Assembly (NCBI GenBank): GCA_036274055.1
Contig: DASUGM010000177.1
Span: forward strand, 1 to 30,150
Length of the DNA: 30,150 nt
Reading direction: 5' to 3'
DNA from: DASUGM01 sp036274055
Lineage (GTDB): Bacteria; Acidobacteriota; Vicinamibacteria; Vicinamibacterales; SCN-69-37
The notes under the pieces were generated by a model that saw only the letters and a program-made list of their open reading frames with translations, searched no databases and was not told the origin of the DNA. This document shows positions 1 through 10,630 of this stretch, in pieces (the stretch's first letter is position 1; each line of letters starts with the position of its first letter). The translations under genes were made by a program, and so were the position numbers.

Positions 1-2630
1 AGCGCCTGCGTCGGGTTGACACGCATCGCGCGGCGCGCCGGCCACCAGCTCGCGACCGCCGCGACGGCGATCAGCGACAACGGCGCGGCGATGAACGTCA
101 TCGGATCGAGGGCGCTGACCTCGAACAGCTGATCGACCAGGGCGCGGGTCAGCCACGCCGCCGCGGTGGCGCCGGCCGCGCAGCCGATCGCGGCCGGAAC
201 CAGCGAGTCGCGCAACACCATGCGCTGCACCTGCCTGGGAGCGGCGCCGAGCGCGACCCGAATGCCGATCTCTTTCGTCCGTTGGGCGACCAGCAGCGAC
301 AGCACGGCGAACGTGCCGAAGGCCGCGAGCGTCAGCGCGACGGCGCCAAGGACCACCGCGCACAGCACGCCAAATCGCGGACGCGCCAGCTGGCCGTCGA
401 TGTACGCGCGCACCGGATTCAGCGCGACCACGGCGATCTGCGGATCGGCGTCGCGCATGATCCGGCGGACGGTTTCGACGAGCGCCGCCGGATCGCGTTC
501 CGTGCGCAGCACGACGGTCATCGTCTGCCAGGTGTTGTCCACATACGGCTGGAAGATCTCGGCGCTTGGCTCGCGCGTGATCGCTTCGTGACGCAGGTTG
601 CCGGCGACACCGATCACGGTCATCCACGGGTTCTTGCCGGTGTCGCCGACGTTGCCCATCCGGATGCGCCGGCCGATCGGGTTGTCGTCGCCCCACATGA
701 GCCTGGCCGCGCGCTCGTTGACGATGACTGTGCCGCGATCGGCGGTCGAGTCCGCGAACGTCCTGCCCTTGAGCACCGGTATCCCCATGGCCTGGAAGTA
801 CCCGCCGCCGACGGCGCGGATCCCGACGCCGAGATCGGCGGGACCCTCGCCCGCAGTGCGCTCGTAGACAATGCCGCCGCCGGTGTTGTTGAGACCGCCG
901 AGCGGCAGACTCGAGACGATGCCGGCGCCGCTGACGCCCGGGGTCGCGAGCAGCCGCCGGCGGAGATCGTCGTGGAACGCCATCCGCGCTTCGCTGGATT
1001 CGTAGCGCGTGCTGCCGAGCGTGATTCGGAAGGACAAGAGGCGTTCCGGCTGAAAGCCGGGATCGACCTGTTGCATGCGGACGAGCGTTTGCACGAGCAG
1101 CGCGGCGCCGATGAGCAGCGGCATCGCCAGCGCCATCTCGGCCGCGACCAGCCACGATCGCTGGCGCGAGACCTCGAGGCCCGACGTCGTCCGCGCGCTG
1201 CCGAGCGCCGTCAATCGCGCCCGCGCCACGCGCAGCGCCGGCAGCAGACCGCACAGCACCCCGGTGATGGTCGACAGGACGATCGAAAAGACGATGACGC
1301 GCCCGGTCAACGCGGTGTCCTCGATCCCGGGAGCGTCGATTTGTCCGTAGGTCATCAGCAGCCGCACGCCAACCTGGGCGACGGCGAGTCCGAGCAGGCC
1401 GCTGAAGATGCCGAGCACCATGCCTTCGGCAATCACGTGCGAAAACAGCCGGCCCGCGCTGGCGCCGAGCGCCGCGCGCATCGTCAGCTCATCGCGACGA
1501 TCGTTGGCGCGCGCCAGCAGCAGGTTGACGATGTTGGCCATCGCCAGCGTCAGGACGAGCGCGACCGCGCCGATGAAGATCGCGAGCCGCGGCCGGACGT
1601 CGCCCATCAACTCGTCGCGCAGCAGAGCGACGACGAACGACTCCTTGTTCGTCAGCGGGAACGCCGCGATCAGTGAGCGGCCGACGGCGTCGACCTCGCC
1701 TCGCGCCTGCGCGATGGTGACATCGCGCTTCAGTCTTCCGATGACGCGCAGATAGTGAAACCCGCGCTGGGTGCGCATCTCGTCGCTGACCGTCAGCGGG
1801 CTCCAAAACTCCGCCGCGTGGTCCCAGAATGGCTCCGGCTGTTCGAACTCCGGCGCGAGCACGCCGACGATGCGGCGCGGACGGTCGGCGAGCGTCAGCG
1901 TCTTGCCGACAACGTCGGGATCGCGGCTGAACTTGCGTTCCCACAAGCTGTGCGCGATGACGATCGGCCGGCCGTCCCTGACCAGTTCGTCGCCGGATTC
2001 GATCACGCGGCCGAGCAGCACCCGCGCGCCGAGCACGGCGAAGAATTCGGGAGAGACGACGGCGCCGTTGATCTCCTCGGGATCGCCGGCGTTGGTGAGG
2101 GTCGCGAACGAGATGTTGTAGCAGGCGAGCGCGTCGAAGCTGCGCGAGCGCGCTTTCAGGTCGGAAAAGTCGGCGTACGAATTGACGCCGCCGGTGCCGT
2201 CGGGGTTGCGGCCGGTCCAGATCATCGCGATGCGATCCGGAGCGGCGTAGGGGAGCGGATGCAGCAGCACCGCGTTGACGACGGCAAACAGCGCGGTGTT
2301 GAATCCCAGCCCGATCGCGAGCATCAGCGCCGCGGCCAGCGTAAAACCGGGATTGCGCCGCAGGCGCTTCACGCCGGCGAGGAGATCGGATTCAAATACG
2401 CGCCACATCGTCCGGGGTCCCTTTCCTGTGAGTCGTTGACGCCGCTCGCCCCATCCGTGCGTGACCGTGTCGGCCACCGTCGAGTTCACGTGCCGCACAG
2501 TCGCCCACATGCCGGCGTCGCGCGCGGCCCGCGAGCGATCCGCGAATACGTCGCGCATGTCCGCGCCGAACCGCTCGCGGAAGTCGCGCGGGAAGGCGCG
2601 CAGCAGGACGTCGTACAGGTGCCGGAACAT
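1..2630 (-). CDS. ADOP-family ABC-type permease (MacB/FtsX-like), C-terminus cut by window edge
   Basis: Reading the complement from the ATG at 2630, one frame stays open to position 1 (876 codons); the last residues readable are VNPTQA, so only a few C-terminal residues are missing. Residues 1-74 are the short soluble prefix typical of ADOP permeases (starts MFRHLYDVLLRAFP). An internal ATG at 2408 (MWRVFESD) precedes the first membrane segment at about residues 98-118, and a periplasmic MacB-type domain follows. Two FtsX-type permease domains follow, with the family motif ELTMRAALGAS and its second copy EIGIRVALGAAPR. The gene starts 3 bp after the stop of the PadR gene, so they form one transcription unit. 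ADOP proteins carry no ATPase domain; their substrate is unknown, with peptide, drug or lipoprotein export assumed by analogy to MacB. The start at 2630 is preferred because it supplies the prefix domain and abuts padR. Confidence 0.9.
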   Translation of the reverse strand, partial: MFRHLYDVLLRAFPRDFRERFGADMRDVFADRSRAARDAGMWATVRHVNSTVADTVTHGWGERRQRLTGKGPRTMWRVFESDLLAGVKRLRRNPGFTLAAALMLAIGLGFNTALFAVVNAVLLHPLPYAAPDRIAMIWTGRNPDGTGGVNSYADFSDLKARSRSFDALACYNISFATLTNAGDPEEINGAVVSPEFFAVLGARVLLGRVIESGDELVRDGRPIVIAHSLWERKFSRDPDVVGKTLTLADRPRRIVGVLAPEFEQPEPFWDHAAEFWSPLTVSDEMRTQRGFHYLRVIGRLKRDVTIAQARGEVDAVGRSLIAAFPLTNKESFVVALLRDELMGDVRPRLAIFIGAVALVLTLAMANIVNLLLARANDRRDELTMRAALGASAGRLFSHVIAEGMVLGIFSGLLGLAVAQVGVRLLMTYGQIDAPGIEDTALTGRVIVFSIVLSTITGVLCGLLPALRVARARLTALGSARTTSGLEVSRQRSWLVAAEMALAMPLLIGAALLVQTLVRMQQVDPGFQPERLLSFRITLGSTRYESSEARMAFHDDLRRRLLATPGVSGAGIVSSLPLGGLNNTGGGIVYERTAGEGPADLGVGIRAVGGGYFQAMGIPVLKGRTFADSTADRGTVIVNERAARLMWGDDNPIGRRIRMGNVGDTGKNPWMTVIGVAGNLRHEAITREPSAEIFQPYVDNTWQTMTVVLRTERDPAALVETVRRIMRDADPQIAVVALNPVRAYIDGQLARPRFGVLCAVVLGAVALTLAAFGTFAVLSLLVAQRTKEIGIRVALGAAPRQVQRMVLRDSLVPAAIGCAAGATAAAWLTRALVDQLFEVSALDPMTFIAAPLSLIAVAAVASWWPARRAMRVNPTQA

Positions 2631-2633
2631 GCG

Positions 2634-3008
2634 TCACGTGCGCGCGCGACGGGTCTTCGCGCCGATCATGGTCCGTGCCTCGGCGACCATCGCTTCGAGC
2701 CGCGCCATCTCCGCGACCGCGACTTTTCTTCCGAGCGGCGTGATCCGGTAATAGCGGCGCCGCTCGTCGTCGAGGTCGGGCGCGGGGCGGCGCTCGGATT
2801 CTTCGATCAGACGATCGTCGAGCATCGTTTTGAGCGAACGATAGAGGTTGCCGGGCTCGAGGCGCATCTTCGCGCTGGTCCGGGCGGCGATGTCCTGGGT
2901 GATGCCGTAGCCGTGGCGTTCGCTTTCGGCGAGGCACAGCAGCACCTGAAACGCGACCGGCTTGAGCGGCAGGAATTGATCGACGTCGGGGGATTCGCGC
3001 GAGGCCAT
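2634..3008 (-). CDS. PadR family transcriptional regulator
   Basis: This 124-residue winged-helix regulator has the PadR core: LKPVAFQVLLCLAESERHGYGI, helix-turn-helix around the LEPGNLYRSLKTML segment, and the wing residues RRYYRITPLGR, followed by a short C-terminal helix for dimerisation. I chose the ATG at 3008 because AGGAG lies 4 bases upstream and residues upstream of it do not look like protein. It directly precedes the ADOP permease with a 3-bp gap, the usual PadR-ADOP pairing in Acidobacteria, so it probably represses its own operon until an effector binds; the effector is unknown. It is divergent from the PQQ-like propeller gene at 3146, and the 137-bp space between them must hold both promoters. 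Confidence 0.9.
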   Translation of the reverse strand: MASRESPDVDQFLPLKPVAFQVLLCLAESERHGYGITQDIAARTSAKMRLEPGNLYRSLKTMLDDRLIEESERRPAPDLDDERRRYYRITPLGRKVAVAEMARLEAMVAEARTMIGAKTRRART

Positions 3009-3090
3009 GGCGCTCCTATGCCGGACTTGGACGACCGCGGCGTGACTCTGGTTGGTCTGAGTGTAATCATTGTGAGCACATACCAGAAGC

Positions 3091-3123
3091 GTCTTGGGTC
3101 TTGGGCCTTGAGTCTTGAGGGTC
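3091..3123 (+). repeat. Short-word repeat (CTTGGGTCTTGGG family) in divergent promoter region
   Basis: The spacer between padR and the propeller gene contains a run built from the words GTCTTGGG, CCTTGAG and TCTTGAGG. The 15-mer GTCTTGGGTCTTGGG shares its words with the hairpin at 11333-11390. It sits immediately upstream of the -10 box of the propeller gene. Confidence 0.6.
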
Positions 3124-3133
3124 TCGACGCCCA

Positions 3134-3139
3134 TATACT
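3134..3139 (+). promoter_or_regulatory. -10 box, probably giving a leaderless mRNA for the 3146 gene
   Basis: TATACT ends 6 bases before the ATG at 3146, which would place the transcription start at or next to the start codon. No Shine-Dalgarno is visible. A -35 box is not clear. Confidence 0.5.
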
Positions 3140-3145
3140 CGCCGA

Positions 3146-4642
3146 ATGCGCCTTCCTTCTTTTCCGCAGCCTGCCGCCCGCAGCCTGCAGTCTGTTCTTG
3201 TGTCCGGAATCGGACTGCTGCTCGTCTGTCAGGCGCTTGCCGCGCCGTTGCTGGCGCGCGCCGACCCCGACTGGATTCGGTTCCGCGGTCCGAACGGATC
3301 CGGCATCTCCAGCGCCCGCGGCATCCCGATGGAATTCGGGCTCGAGCGGCCCGGCGCGACGACCGCGAAGAACCTGGTCTGGAAGCTGCCGCTGCCGCAG
3401 GGGCATTCGTCGCCGATCCTGTGGAAGGACCGGATTTATCTCACCGCGTATCGCGGTGACGCGCTCTCGACGATCGCGATCGATCGTCTGAAGGGCACGA
3501 TCCTCTGGGAGCGGCAGGCGCCCGAGGTCAAGACGAAGATCGTCGACAAGCGCAACAACCCGGCGTCGCCGAGCCCCGCGGTGGAAGACAACGCCGTCTA
3601 CGTCTTTTTCCCCGACTACGGCCTGCTCGCCTACGACGACGCCGGCAAGGAGCGGTGGCGGATGTCGCTCGGGCCCTTCAACAACATCTATGGCCTCGGC
3701 GCGTCGCCGGTGATCGTCGGCAACATGCTGGTGATTGCCTGCGATCAGAGCACCGGCTCGTTCGTAATGGCGCTCGACAAACGGACCGGCAAACAGATCT
3801 GGCGCACCGAGCGGCCCGAGGCGAGGAGCGGCCACGCGACGCCGATCGTGTGGCGCGGCGCCGACGGCCGCGATCAGATCCTGCTGCCGGGATCATTTCT
3901 GCTCACCGCCTACGACGCCGCGACCGGCAAGCGCATCTGGTGGGTGCGCGGCCTGTCGTTCGAAATCAAATCGACGCCGGTGATTCTCGGCGACACGCTG
4001 TTCATCAACGGCTACGGCGCGCCGGAGAACGATCCGGGCAGGAAGATCAACGTGCCCGCGGCCGACGAGATCTGGGCGGCAACCGACGCCGACAAGAACG
4101 GCACCATCGAGAAGGCCGAGTTTCCGAAGTACAGCGCCGCGTTCTGGTTTGACGTCGCCGACCTCGACGGCAGCAAGTCGCTCATCAAGCAGGAATGGGA
4201 GTACTACCGTGCCGCCCTCGATTCGGAGAACGGCATGCTCGCGATCCGCCTCGGCGGCACGGGCGACACGACCGAGAAGGCGGTCAAGTGGAAGTATCAG
4301 CGCTCGGTGCCGCAGCTGCCGTCGCCGCTGGTCTACGAGAACATCCTCTACATGGTCAACGACAACGGCATCGTTACCACGCTCAACCCCGAGACCGGCG
4401 CGATGCTGAAGCAGGGGCGGTTCACCGGCGCGCTCGGCGCCTACTACGCGTCGCCGGTCGCCGCCGATGGTCATCTGTTCTTCGTCAGCGAGCGCGGCGC
4501 GGTCGTGATCCTGCCGCCCGGCGGCGATCTGACGCCGCTGGTGGTCAACGATCTCGGCGAGGACTGCTACGCGACGCCCGCGTTCGCCGACGGGAGGATC
4601 TATATCCGGACGACGCAGGCGTTGTATGCGTTTGGGGGATGA
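3146..4642 (+). CDS. Secreted PQQ-like beta-propeller protein with EF-hand pair
   Basis: The 498-residue product has an N-terminal signal peptide (hydrophobic core about residues 16-33, cleavage after LLARA) and repeated propeller motifs ending in the form TGKQIWR and TGKRIWWV, as in the PQQ/BamB-like propeller superfamily. Inserted in the propeller at residues 314-325 (DADKNGTIEKAE) and 339-350 (DLDGSKSLIKQE) are two adjacent 12-residue EF-hand loops; the first is canonical, the second has Lys where Gly is usual at loop position 6. Calcium binding is therefore likely. Such proteins lie in the periplasm; whether this one is an enzyme using a quinone cofactor or a scaffold cannot be told, and I see no quinoprotein active-site signature. 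The start is set by the only in-frame ATG before the signal peptide and by the -10 box 6 bases upstream. A second propeller protein is encoded at 8578-9939. Confidence 0.85.
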   Translation: MRLPSFPQPAARSLQSVLVSGIGLLLVCQALAAPLLARADPDWIRFRGPNGSGISSARGIPMEFGLERPGATTAKNLVWKLPLPQGHSSPILWKDRIYLTAYRGDALSTIAIDRLKGTILWERQAPEVKTKIVDKRNNPASPSPAVEDNAVYVFFPDYGLLAYDDAGKERWRMSLGPFNNIYGLGASPVIVGNMLVIACDQSTGSFVMALDKRTGKQIWRTERPEARSGHATPIVWRGADGRDQILLPGSFLLTAYDAATGKRIWWVRGLSFEIKSTPVILGDTLFINGYGAPENDPGRKINVPAADEIWAATDADKNGTIEKAEFPKYSAAFWFDVADLDGSKSLIKQEWEYYRAALDSENGMLAIRLGGTGDTTEKAVKWKYQRSVPQLPSPLVYENILYMVNDNGIVTTLNPETGAMLKQGRFTGALGAYYASPVAADGHLFFVSERGAVVILPPGGDLTPLVVNDLGEDCYATPAFADGRIYIRTTQALYAFGG

Positions 4643-4645
4643 GTG

Positions 4646-4918
4646 GGAAAGCGCTTGTCTCCAAGAGCCTTCACCATGAAGACATGAAGAAAATCGCAAC
4701 TTTCTTTTGAAACCCTTGCGAGATGCGTGCTGAGAGAAGACGCTCACGTTCGTATAGAGGGCATGAAGCAGAGCTCCGTTCGTCAGCAATCAGCGTTTCC
4801 TTCTTGACCTCTACAGCCCCTGTGCTCTTTTCTCAGTACGCATCTCGCAAGGTTTTCCCAAAGATGTGGGGTTTTTCATGTCCTTCATGTTGAAGGCTCT
4901 TGGAGACAGGCGCTTTCC
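4646..4918. repeat. Long imperfect inverted repeat filling the spacer
   Basis: The 307-bp spacer between the propeller and topoisomerase genes holds no gene. Its ends are an inverted repeat: 4646-4736 matches the complement of 4830-4918. The outer 35 bases agree apart from two differences (GGAAAGCGC, TGTCTCCAAGAGCCTTCA, CATGAAG), and the inner ends share CCTTGCGAGATGCGT; the part between is diverged with small gaps. The loop is about 93 bases. It begins 3 bases after the upstream stop codon and ends about 20 bases before the -10 box of the next gene. It may act as a terminator, but no T-run is obvious. Confidence 0.85.
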
Positions 4919-4937
4919 ACCCATCTCGCCTCAGTAC

Positions 4938-4943
4938 TAGAAT
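4938..4943 (+). promoter_or_regulatory. -10 box at the GTG start of the topoisomerase gene
   Basis: TAGAAT ends 6 bases before the GTG at 4950, the same spacing as at 3146, 7458 and 9939. No Shine-Dalgarno is present, so a leaderless transcript is likely. It supports the GTG start. Confidence 0.5.
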
Positions 4944-4949
4944 CTCAGC

Positions 4950-7358
<2,409 letters not shown>

Positions 7359-7417
7359 GCTCACGGCTCAGGGCTTAAGGCTCGGTGTCAAAAGCTTTGG
7401 ACGCTGAGCCCTGAGCC
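7359..7417. repeat. Hairpin of GGCTCAGGGCT words; 20-mer shared with the end of sucA
   Basis: Starting just after the topoisomerase stop codon, 7365-7375 pairs perfectly with 7407-7417 (11 bp, 31-base loop). The 20 bases 7359-7378 recur exactly, in opposite orientation, at 21330-21349, where they contain the sucA stop codon. It could serve as a transcription terminator but lacks a T-run. Confidence 0.75.
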
Positions 7418-7445
7418 ACTGATCTCATAAGCCGCCTCTCTGCAA

Positions 7446-7451
7446 TATGAT
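7446..7451 (+). promoter_or_regulatory. -10 box at the proline dehydrogenase start
   Basis: TATGAT ends 6 bases before the ATG at 7458 and no Shine-Dalgarno is seen, pointing to a leaderless mRNA. The TTG at 7452 would also be in frame but would lie inside the promoter-proximal 6 bases. Confidence 0.5.
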
Positions 7452-7457
7452 TTGCCG

Positions 7458-8387
7458 ATGTCTGTGATGCGAAAAGCCCTGCTGGCGGCCTCGACCAACG
7501 CGTGGATGCGCGAACGCGCGACGAAGACCGCCTTCGTGCGGCGCTCGGTGGTGAAGTTCATGCCGGGCGAGCGGATTGAGGACGCGATCGAAGCGGCCCG
7601 GGCGATCAAGCCGCAGGGGCTGACCACGATCCTCACGCGGCTGGGCGAGAACATCAAGTCGCTCGACGAAGCGGTTGACGTCCGCGAGCACTATTTCAAA
7701 GTCCTCGATCTCATCAAAGCCGCCGGGCTCGACTCGCAGATCTCGATCAAGCCGACGCAGCTCGGCTACGACCAGGATCCCGAGATCTGTTTCCAGCACT
7801 GCATCACGCTGCTCGAGCGATGCGAGCGCGAGCACACGCTGTTCTGGCTCGACATGGAGAGCTCGCCCTACGTCGAGGGCACGATCCAGCTGTTCAAGCG
7901 CCTGCGCGAGCGGTCGCCGAACGTCGGCATCGCGATTCAGGCGTATCTGTTCCGCACCGAAAAGGACATCGAAGAACTGGTCAAGCTCGGCTCGGCGATT
8001 CGCCTGGTGAAGGGCGCGTACCTCGAGCCGCCGAGCGTCGCCTATCCGCAGAAATCAGACGTCGACGAGAACTACTTCAAGCTCGCGGCGCGGATGCTGC
8101 AGGACGACAACACCAAACCCGGCGCGCTGCTGCACATCGCGACCCACGACATCGCGCTGCAGGAGCGGCTGCGCCAGGTCATCGCCGACCGCAAGGTCGC
8201 GCCAAGCCGCTACGAGTTCGCGATGCTCTACGGCATCCAGACCGGCCGCCAGCAGGAATTCGGCAGGCAGGGCATCAAGACCCGCTGCCTGATCAGCTAC
8301 GGCGAGTACTGGTTCCCGTGGTACATGCGGCGGCTGGCCGAGCGGCCGGCGAACGTGTGGTTTGTCGCGAAGAACATGTTCCGTTGA
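7458..8387 (+). CDS. Proline dehydrogenase (PRODH, monofunctional)
   Basis: The 309-residue protein matches the FAD-dependent proline dehydrogenase TIM-barrel family, which oxidises L-proline to pyrroline-5-carboxylate and passes electrons to the quinone pool. Visible family motifs are SIKPTQLG, FWLDMESS, QAYLFRT, RLVKGAYLEP, the IATHD segment, EFAMLYGIQ, and near the C-terminus YGEYWFPWYMRRLAERPANVWF, which carries the substrate-binding arginine pair. Length is typical for the short monofunctional form found in Gram-positives, Thermus and Acidobacteria; no P5C dehydrogenase domain or gene follows. I prefer the ATG at 7458 over the TTG at 7452 because of the -10 box. It is convergent with the propeller gene at 8578. 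Confidence 0.9.
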   Translation: MSVMRKALLAASTNAWMRERATKTAFVRRSVVKFMPGERIEDAIEAARAIKPQGLTTILTRLGENIKSLDEAVDVREHYFKVLDLIKAAGLDSQISIKPTQLGYDQDPEICFQHCITLLERCEREHTLFWLDMESSPYVEGTIQLFKRLRERSPNVGIAIQAYLFRTEKDIEELVKLGSAIRLVKGAYLEPPSVAYPQKSDVDENYFKLAARMLQDDNTKPGALLHIATHDIALQERLRQVIADRKVAPSRYEFAMLYGIQTGRQQEFGRQGIKTRCLISYGEYWFPWYMRRLAERPANVWFVAKNMFR

Positions 8388-8388
8388 C

Positions 8389-8575
8389 CCGTGCGCGATG
8401 CGCCGGTGCGCCTCTGCGCCGGTGCGTGTGCACGGTGCGTCTCTCTTCGAAGCGCTTTCAAGAATCTCCGACCGAGCCGACCCCGGCCGATCTCCCCGCG
8501 AGACATTGAAGAGAAGCGCAGCGTGCACGGTCCACACGCACCGGCGCAAAGGCGCACTGGCGCAGAGGCGCACGG
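8389..8575. repeat. Long imperfect inverted repeat between convergent genes
   Basis: The spacer between the stop codons at 8387 and 8578 is almost wholly an inverted repeat. Bases 8389 to about 8450 pair with about 8510 to 8575; shared words are CCGTGCGC, GTGCGCCTCTGCGCC and GCGCCGGTGCGTGTG. The loop is about 58 bases. Its symmetric place between two convergent genes fits a two-way terminator, although there is no T-run. Confidence 0.8.
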
Positions 8576-8577
8576 AT

Positions 8578-9939
8578 CTACTGCACCGCCACGATCTGCT
8601 TCGCGGTGCGAATGAACAGCACGCCCTCTGAAATCGCCGGCGTCGCCATGATGATCTCGCCGGTCGGATTGGTCGCAAGCAGCTTGAACGACTTGCCGGC
8701 TTCGACGACGAAGGTGTCGCCCTCTTCGGACGAGAAATAGATCTTGCCGTCGGCGGCGACCGGCGACGCCGTGAACGCCGTCGTGCCGTTGCCGACGCGA
8801 TCCTGATACAGCTTCTCGCCGCTCTTGGCGTCGAAGGCCGCGAACGCGCCGTTGCTCTTCATCACGTAGAGAATGCCGCGGTAGAGCACCGGCGTGATCA
8901 GGTAGCCGCCGTCGCGCGGGTAGCTCCACGCGACGTGCGCGTTGGACGTCTCGTCCTTCTTCAACGAGATATCGCCGGTCGCCGTCGCCTTGATCGCGTA
9001 GATCGGCGACATCTGTCCGTGGGCGTTGGTGATGTAGATCAGGCCGTCGCCGACGATCGGCGTCGGCACGGGGATGTCGCCGCCGCCGGTGAGCTTCCAG
9101 ATTTCCTTGCCGGTCGCGAAATCGTAGCCGCCGATGTGCTTGTAGCCGTTGACGACGATCTGGGTCTGGCCGTTGACCTGGACGATCGTCGGCGTGCCCC
9201 ACGTCGGCAGATCAGCGCGCGGCGTCCGCCACTTCTCGGTGCCGGTCTTCAGATCGAACGCGCCGAGAAACGATCCCTGCTGCACGTCCGCCTGCAGGAT
9301 GATCGTGCCGTCGTGAATGATCGGTGAGCTGCCGAACGCCCACTGCGCCGTCTTGTCCATCGACCAGCCGGAATCCAGGACGCCGAGATCCTTCTTCCAG
9401 ATCTGCGTGCCTTTCATGTCATACGCATACAAGCCTTCCGATCCGAGCATCGCGACGATGTAGGTGCCGTCGGTCGCGAGCGTCGACGAGGCGTGCGTCG
9501 ACTTGGTGTGCCGTTTGATCTTCGGCACGCCGGTGTGGAGCGTGCGCTCGAACGCGACCTTGCCGTCGCGCTTGTTGAGGCAGATCAGCTTCCAGGTGTG
9601 CGAGGTGTCGTCAGTCACGGAGACGACGTCGCCGTAGAGGCCGGGCTTCAGGCCCGCATCGGCGCGGCCGCTGATCGCGGTGGTGACGCACAAGCTGTCG
9701 CCCCAGATGATTGGGCTCGAATGACCGAGCCCGGCGATCGGCGCCGCCCACTTGATCCCCTGCTTCGCCGGCAGGCTCCAGGAAATTGGCGTCGGCTTGC
9801 CTTCAGAAATCCCCGCTGCCTGGATGCCGCGGTAGGTCGGCCAGTCGATCCCCGGCCGCGGTGCGCTGGCCGCGGATATCGACACGTATCCCGCCGCCGC
9901 AGCGACGAGCGCCACGCCACAAATAACTAGATTGCGCAT
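8578..9939 (-). CDS. Secreted PQQ-like beta-propeller protein
   Basis: The 453-residue product begins with a signal peptide (MRNLVICGVALVAAAAG, probable cleavage after the SAASA stretch) and continues as repeated propeller blades with the marks of PQQ/BamB-like proteins, for example TGTEKWRTP, TGKEIWKL and SGEKLYQD. It lacks the EF-hand insertion of the protein at 3146. Location is presumably periplasmic. Function is unknown: structurally it resembles BamB and quinoprotein propellers, but I see no cofactor-binding signature. The start is fixed by the signal peptide and by TAAGAT 6 bases upstream. It stands alone, convergent with proline dehydrogenase and separated from the minus-strand gene behind it by a 147-bp spacer. 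Confidence 0.82.
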   Translation of the reverse strand: MRNLVICGVALVAAAAGYVSISAASAPRPGIDWPTYRGIQAAGISEGKPTPISWSLPAKQGIKWAAPIAGLGHSSPIIWGDSLCVTTAISGRADAGLKPGLYGDVVSVTDDTSHTWKLICLNKRDGKVAFERTLHTGVPKIKRHTKSTHASSTLATDGTYIVAMLGSEGLYAYDMKGTQIWKKDLGVLDSGWSMDKTAQWAFGSSPIIHDGTIILQADVQQGSFLGAFDLKTGTEKWRTPRADLPTWGTPTIVQVNGQTQIVVNGYKHIGGYDFATGKEIWKLTGGGDIPVPTPIVGDGLIYITNAHGQMSPIYAIKATATGDISLKKDETSNAHVAWSYPRDGGYLITPVLYRGILYVMKSNGAFAAFDAKSGEKLYQDRVGNGTTAFTASPVAADGKIYFSSEEGDTFVVEAGKSFKLLATNPTGEIIMATPAISEGVLFIRTAKQIVAVQ

Positions 9940-9945
9940 ACGGGA

Positions 9946-9951
9946 ATCTTA
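9946..9951 (-). promoter_or_regulatory. -10 box at the second propeller gene
   Basis: On the minus strand TAAGAT is followed by 6 bases and the ATG at 9939. No Shine-Dalgarno is visible, so the mRNA is probably leaderless. Confidence 0.5.
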
Positions 9952-9989
9952 CGGCAGGAACGGCGGGGGAGTTCTATTCTCAATCTCTC

Positions 9990-10065
9990 GACATGGAGGA
10001 AGTGAAGTTAGTAGAGAACGTAGAGGTTTCTCTACTGGCCCCACTTTCTCCACTATCTCCACGTC
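9990..10065. repeat. Imperfect inverted repeat (GTAGAGAA/TCTCTAC words)
   Basis: Bases 9990-10016 resemble the complement of 10029-10065, with a gap of about 9 bases in the left arm. Shared words are GACRTGGAG, AAGTG and AGTAGAGA. It lies downstream of the minus-strand gene ending at 10087 and upstream of the propeller promoter. Confidence 0.6.
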
Positions 10066-10086
10066 AAAAGCCGAGAAAAGAATGAG

Positions 10087-10590
10087 CTATTCGATTCCGG
10101 ACACATCTTCCTTCGCTGCCGCACGCGCCGCTTCGGCTTCACGCAGCGCGTTCGCCTCGGGCTTCAGCTCGCGGATCGCGGCGACCAGCGACTTCTTCTG
10201 CGTCACGACCCGATCCTTCAGCACCATGAAATTGATGTCGAGATTGCGCGAGGCGTGCGCCAGCGTCGCGAACTGCTCGCCGCTCTTGAAGCCCTCCGCG
10301 GCGATTTCCATCTTCGTGCCTTTTCTGAGCAGAGGCTGCAGCCGTTCGTGCAATGCCGGAGACATCGGCGACACCGGGACCCGTTCGACCCGCGCCTTCG
10401 GCGTCGTCTCGGCAACGCGACGCGCCTCGGCGGTGCGGGACTCCGCCGCGGTCTTCGACGGTGAATTCGCAGCGTGCCGCGTGCCGACGCGGTTCATGTC
10501 GATGGTGTCGATATGCGGCCGCGCCCACACGCCGAGCGCGAATGCGCCGACGAATCCGGCGGTGATCAGTAATGAGCGACCAATACTCAT
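10087..10590 (-). CDS. Membrane-anchored protein of unknown function
   Basis: The 167-residue product starts MSIGRSLLITAGFVGAFALGV, a single N-terminal membrane segment or uncleaved signal at about residues 5-22. An Ala/Arg/Glu-rich linker follows, then a mostly helical C-terminal half (residues about 80-165). I do not recognise a family. The start at 10590 is well supported by GGAGGTGG centred about 8 bases upstream; a longer frame exists but its extra residues come from the terminator region at 10631-10712. The gene lies downstream of another unassigned minus-strand gene, from which it is separated by that terminator, so it probably has its own promoter. Confidence 0.7.
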   Translation of the reverse strand: MSIGRSLLITAGFVGAFALGVWARPHIDTIDMNRVGTRHAANSPSKTAAESRTAEARRVAETTPKARVERVPVSPMSPALHERLQPLLRKGTKMEIAAEGFKSGEQFATLAHASRNLDINFMVLKDRVVTQKKSLVAAIRELKPEANALREAEAARAAAKEDVSGIE

Positions 10591-10630
10591 ATTCCCACCT
10601 CCGATGTGGATTGAGTGCAACATCGGATCC

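Noticed and set aside
282..3491. Long plus-strand open frames (282-1676 and 1755-3491)
   Set aside because: They are rich in Arg, Ala, Asp and His with no recognisable domain, and lie opposite the clearly coding ADOP and PadR genes.
4646..4918. Insertion sequence or complete transposon
   Set aside because: The interior is only about 93 bases and has no transposase; called a repeat instead.
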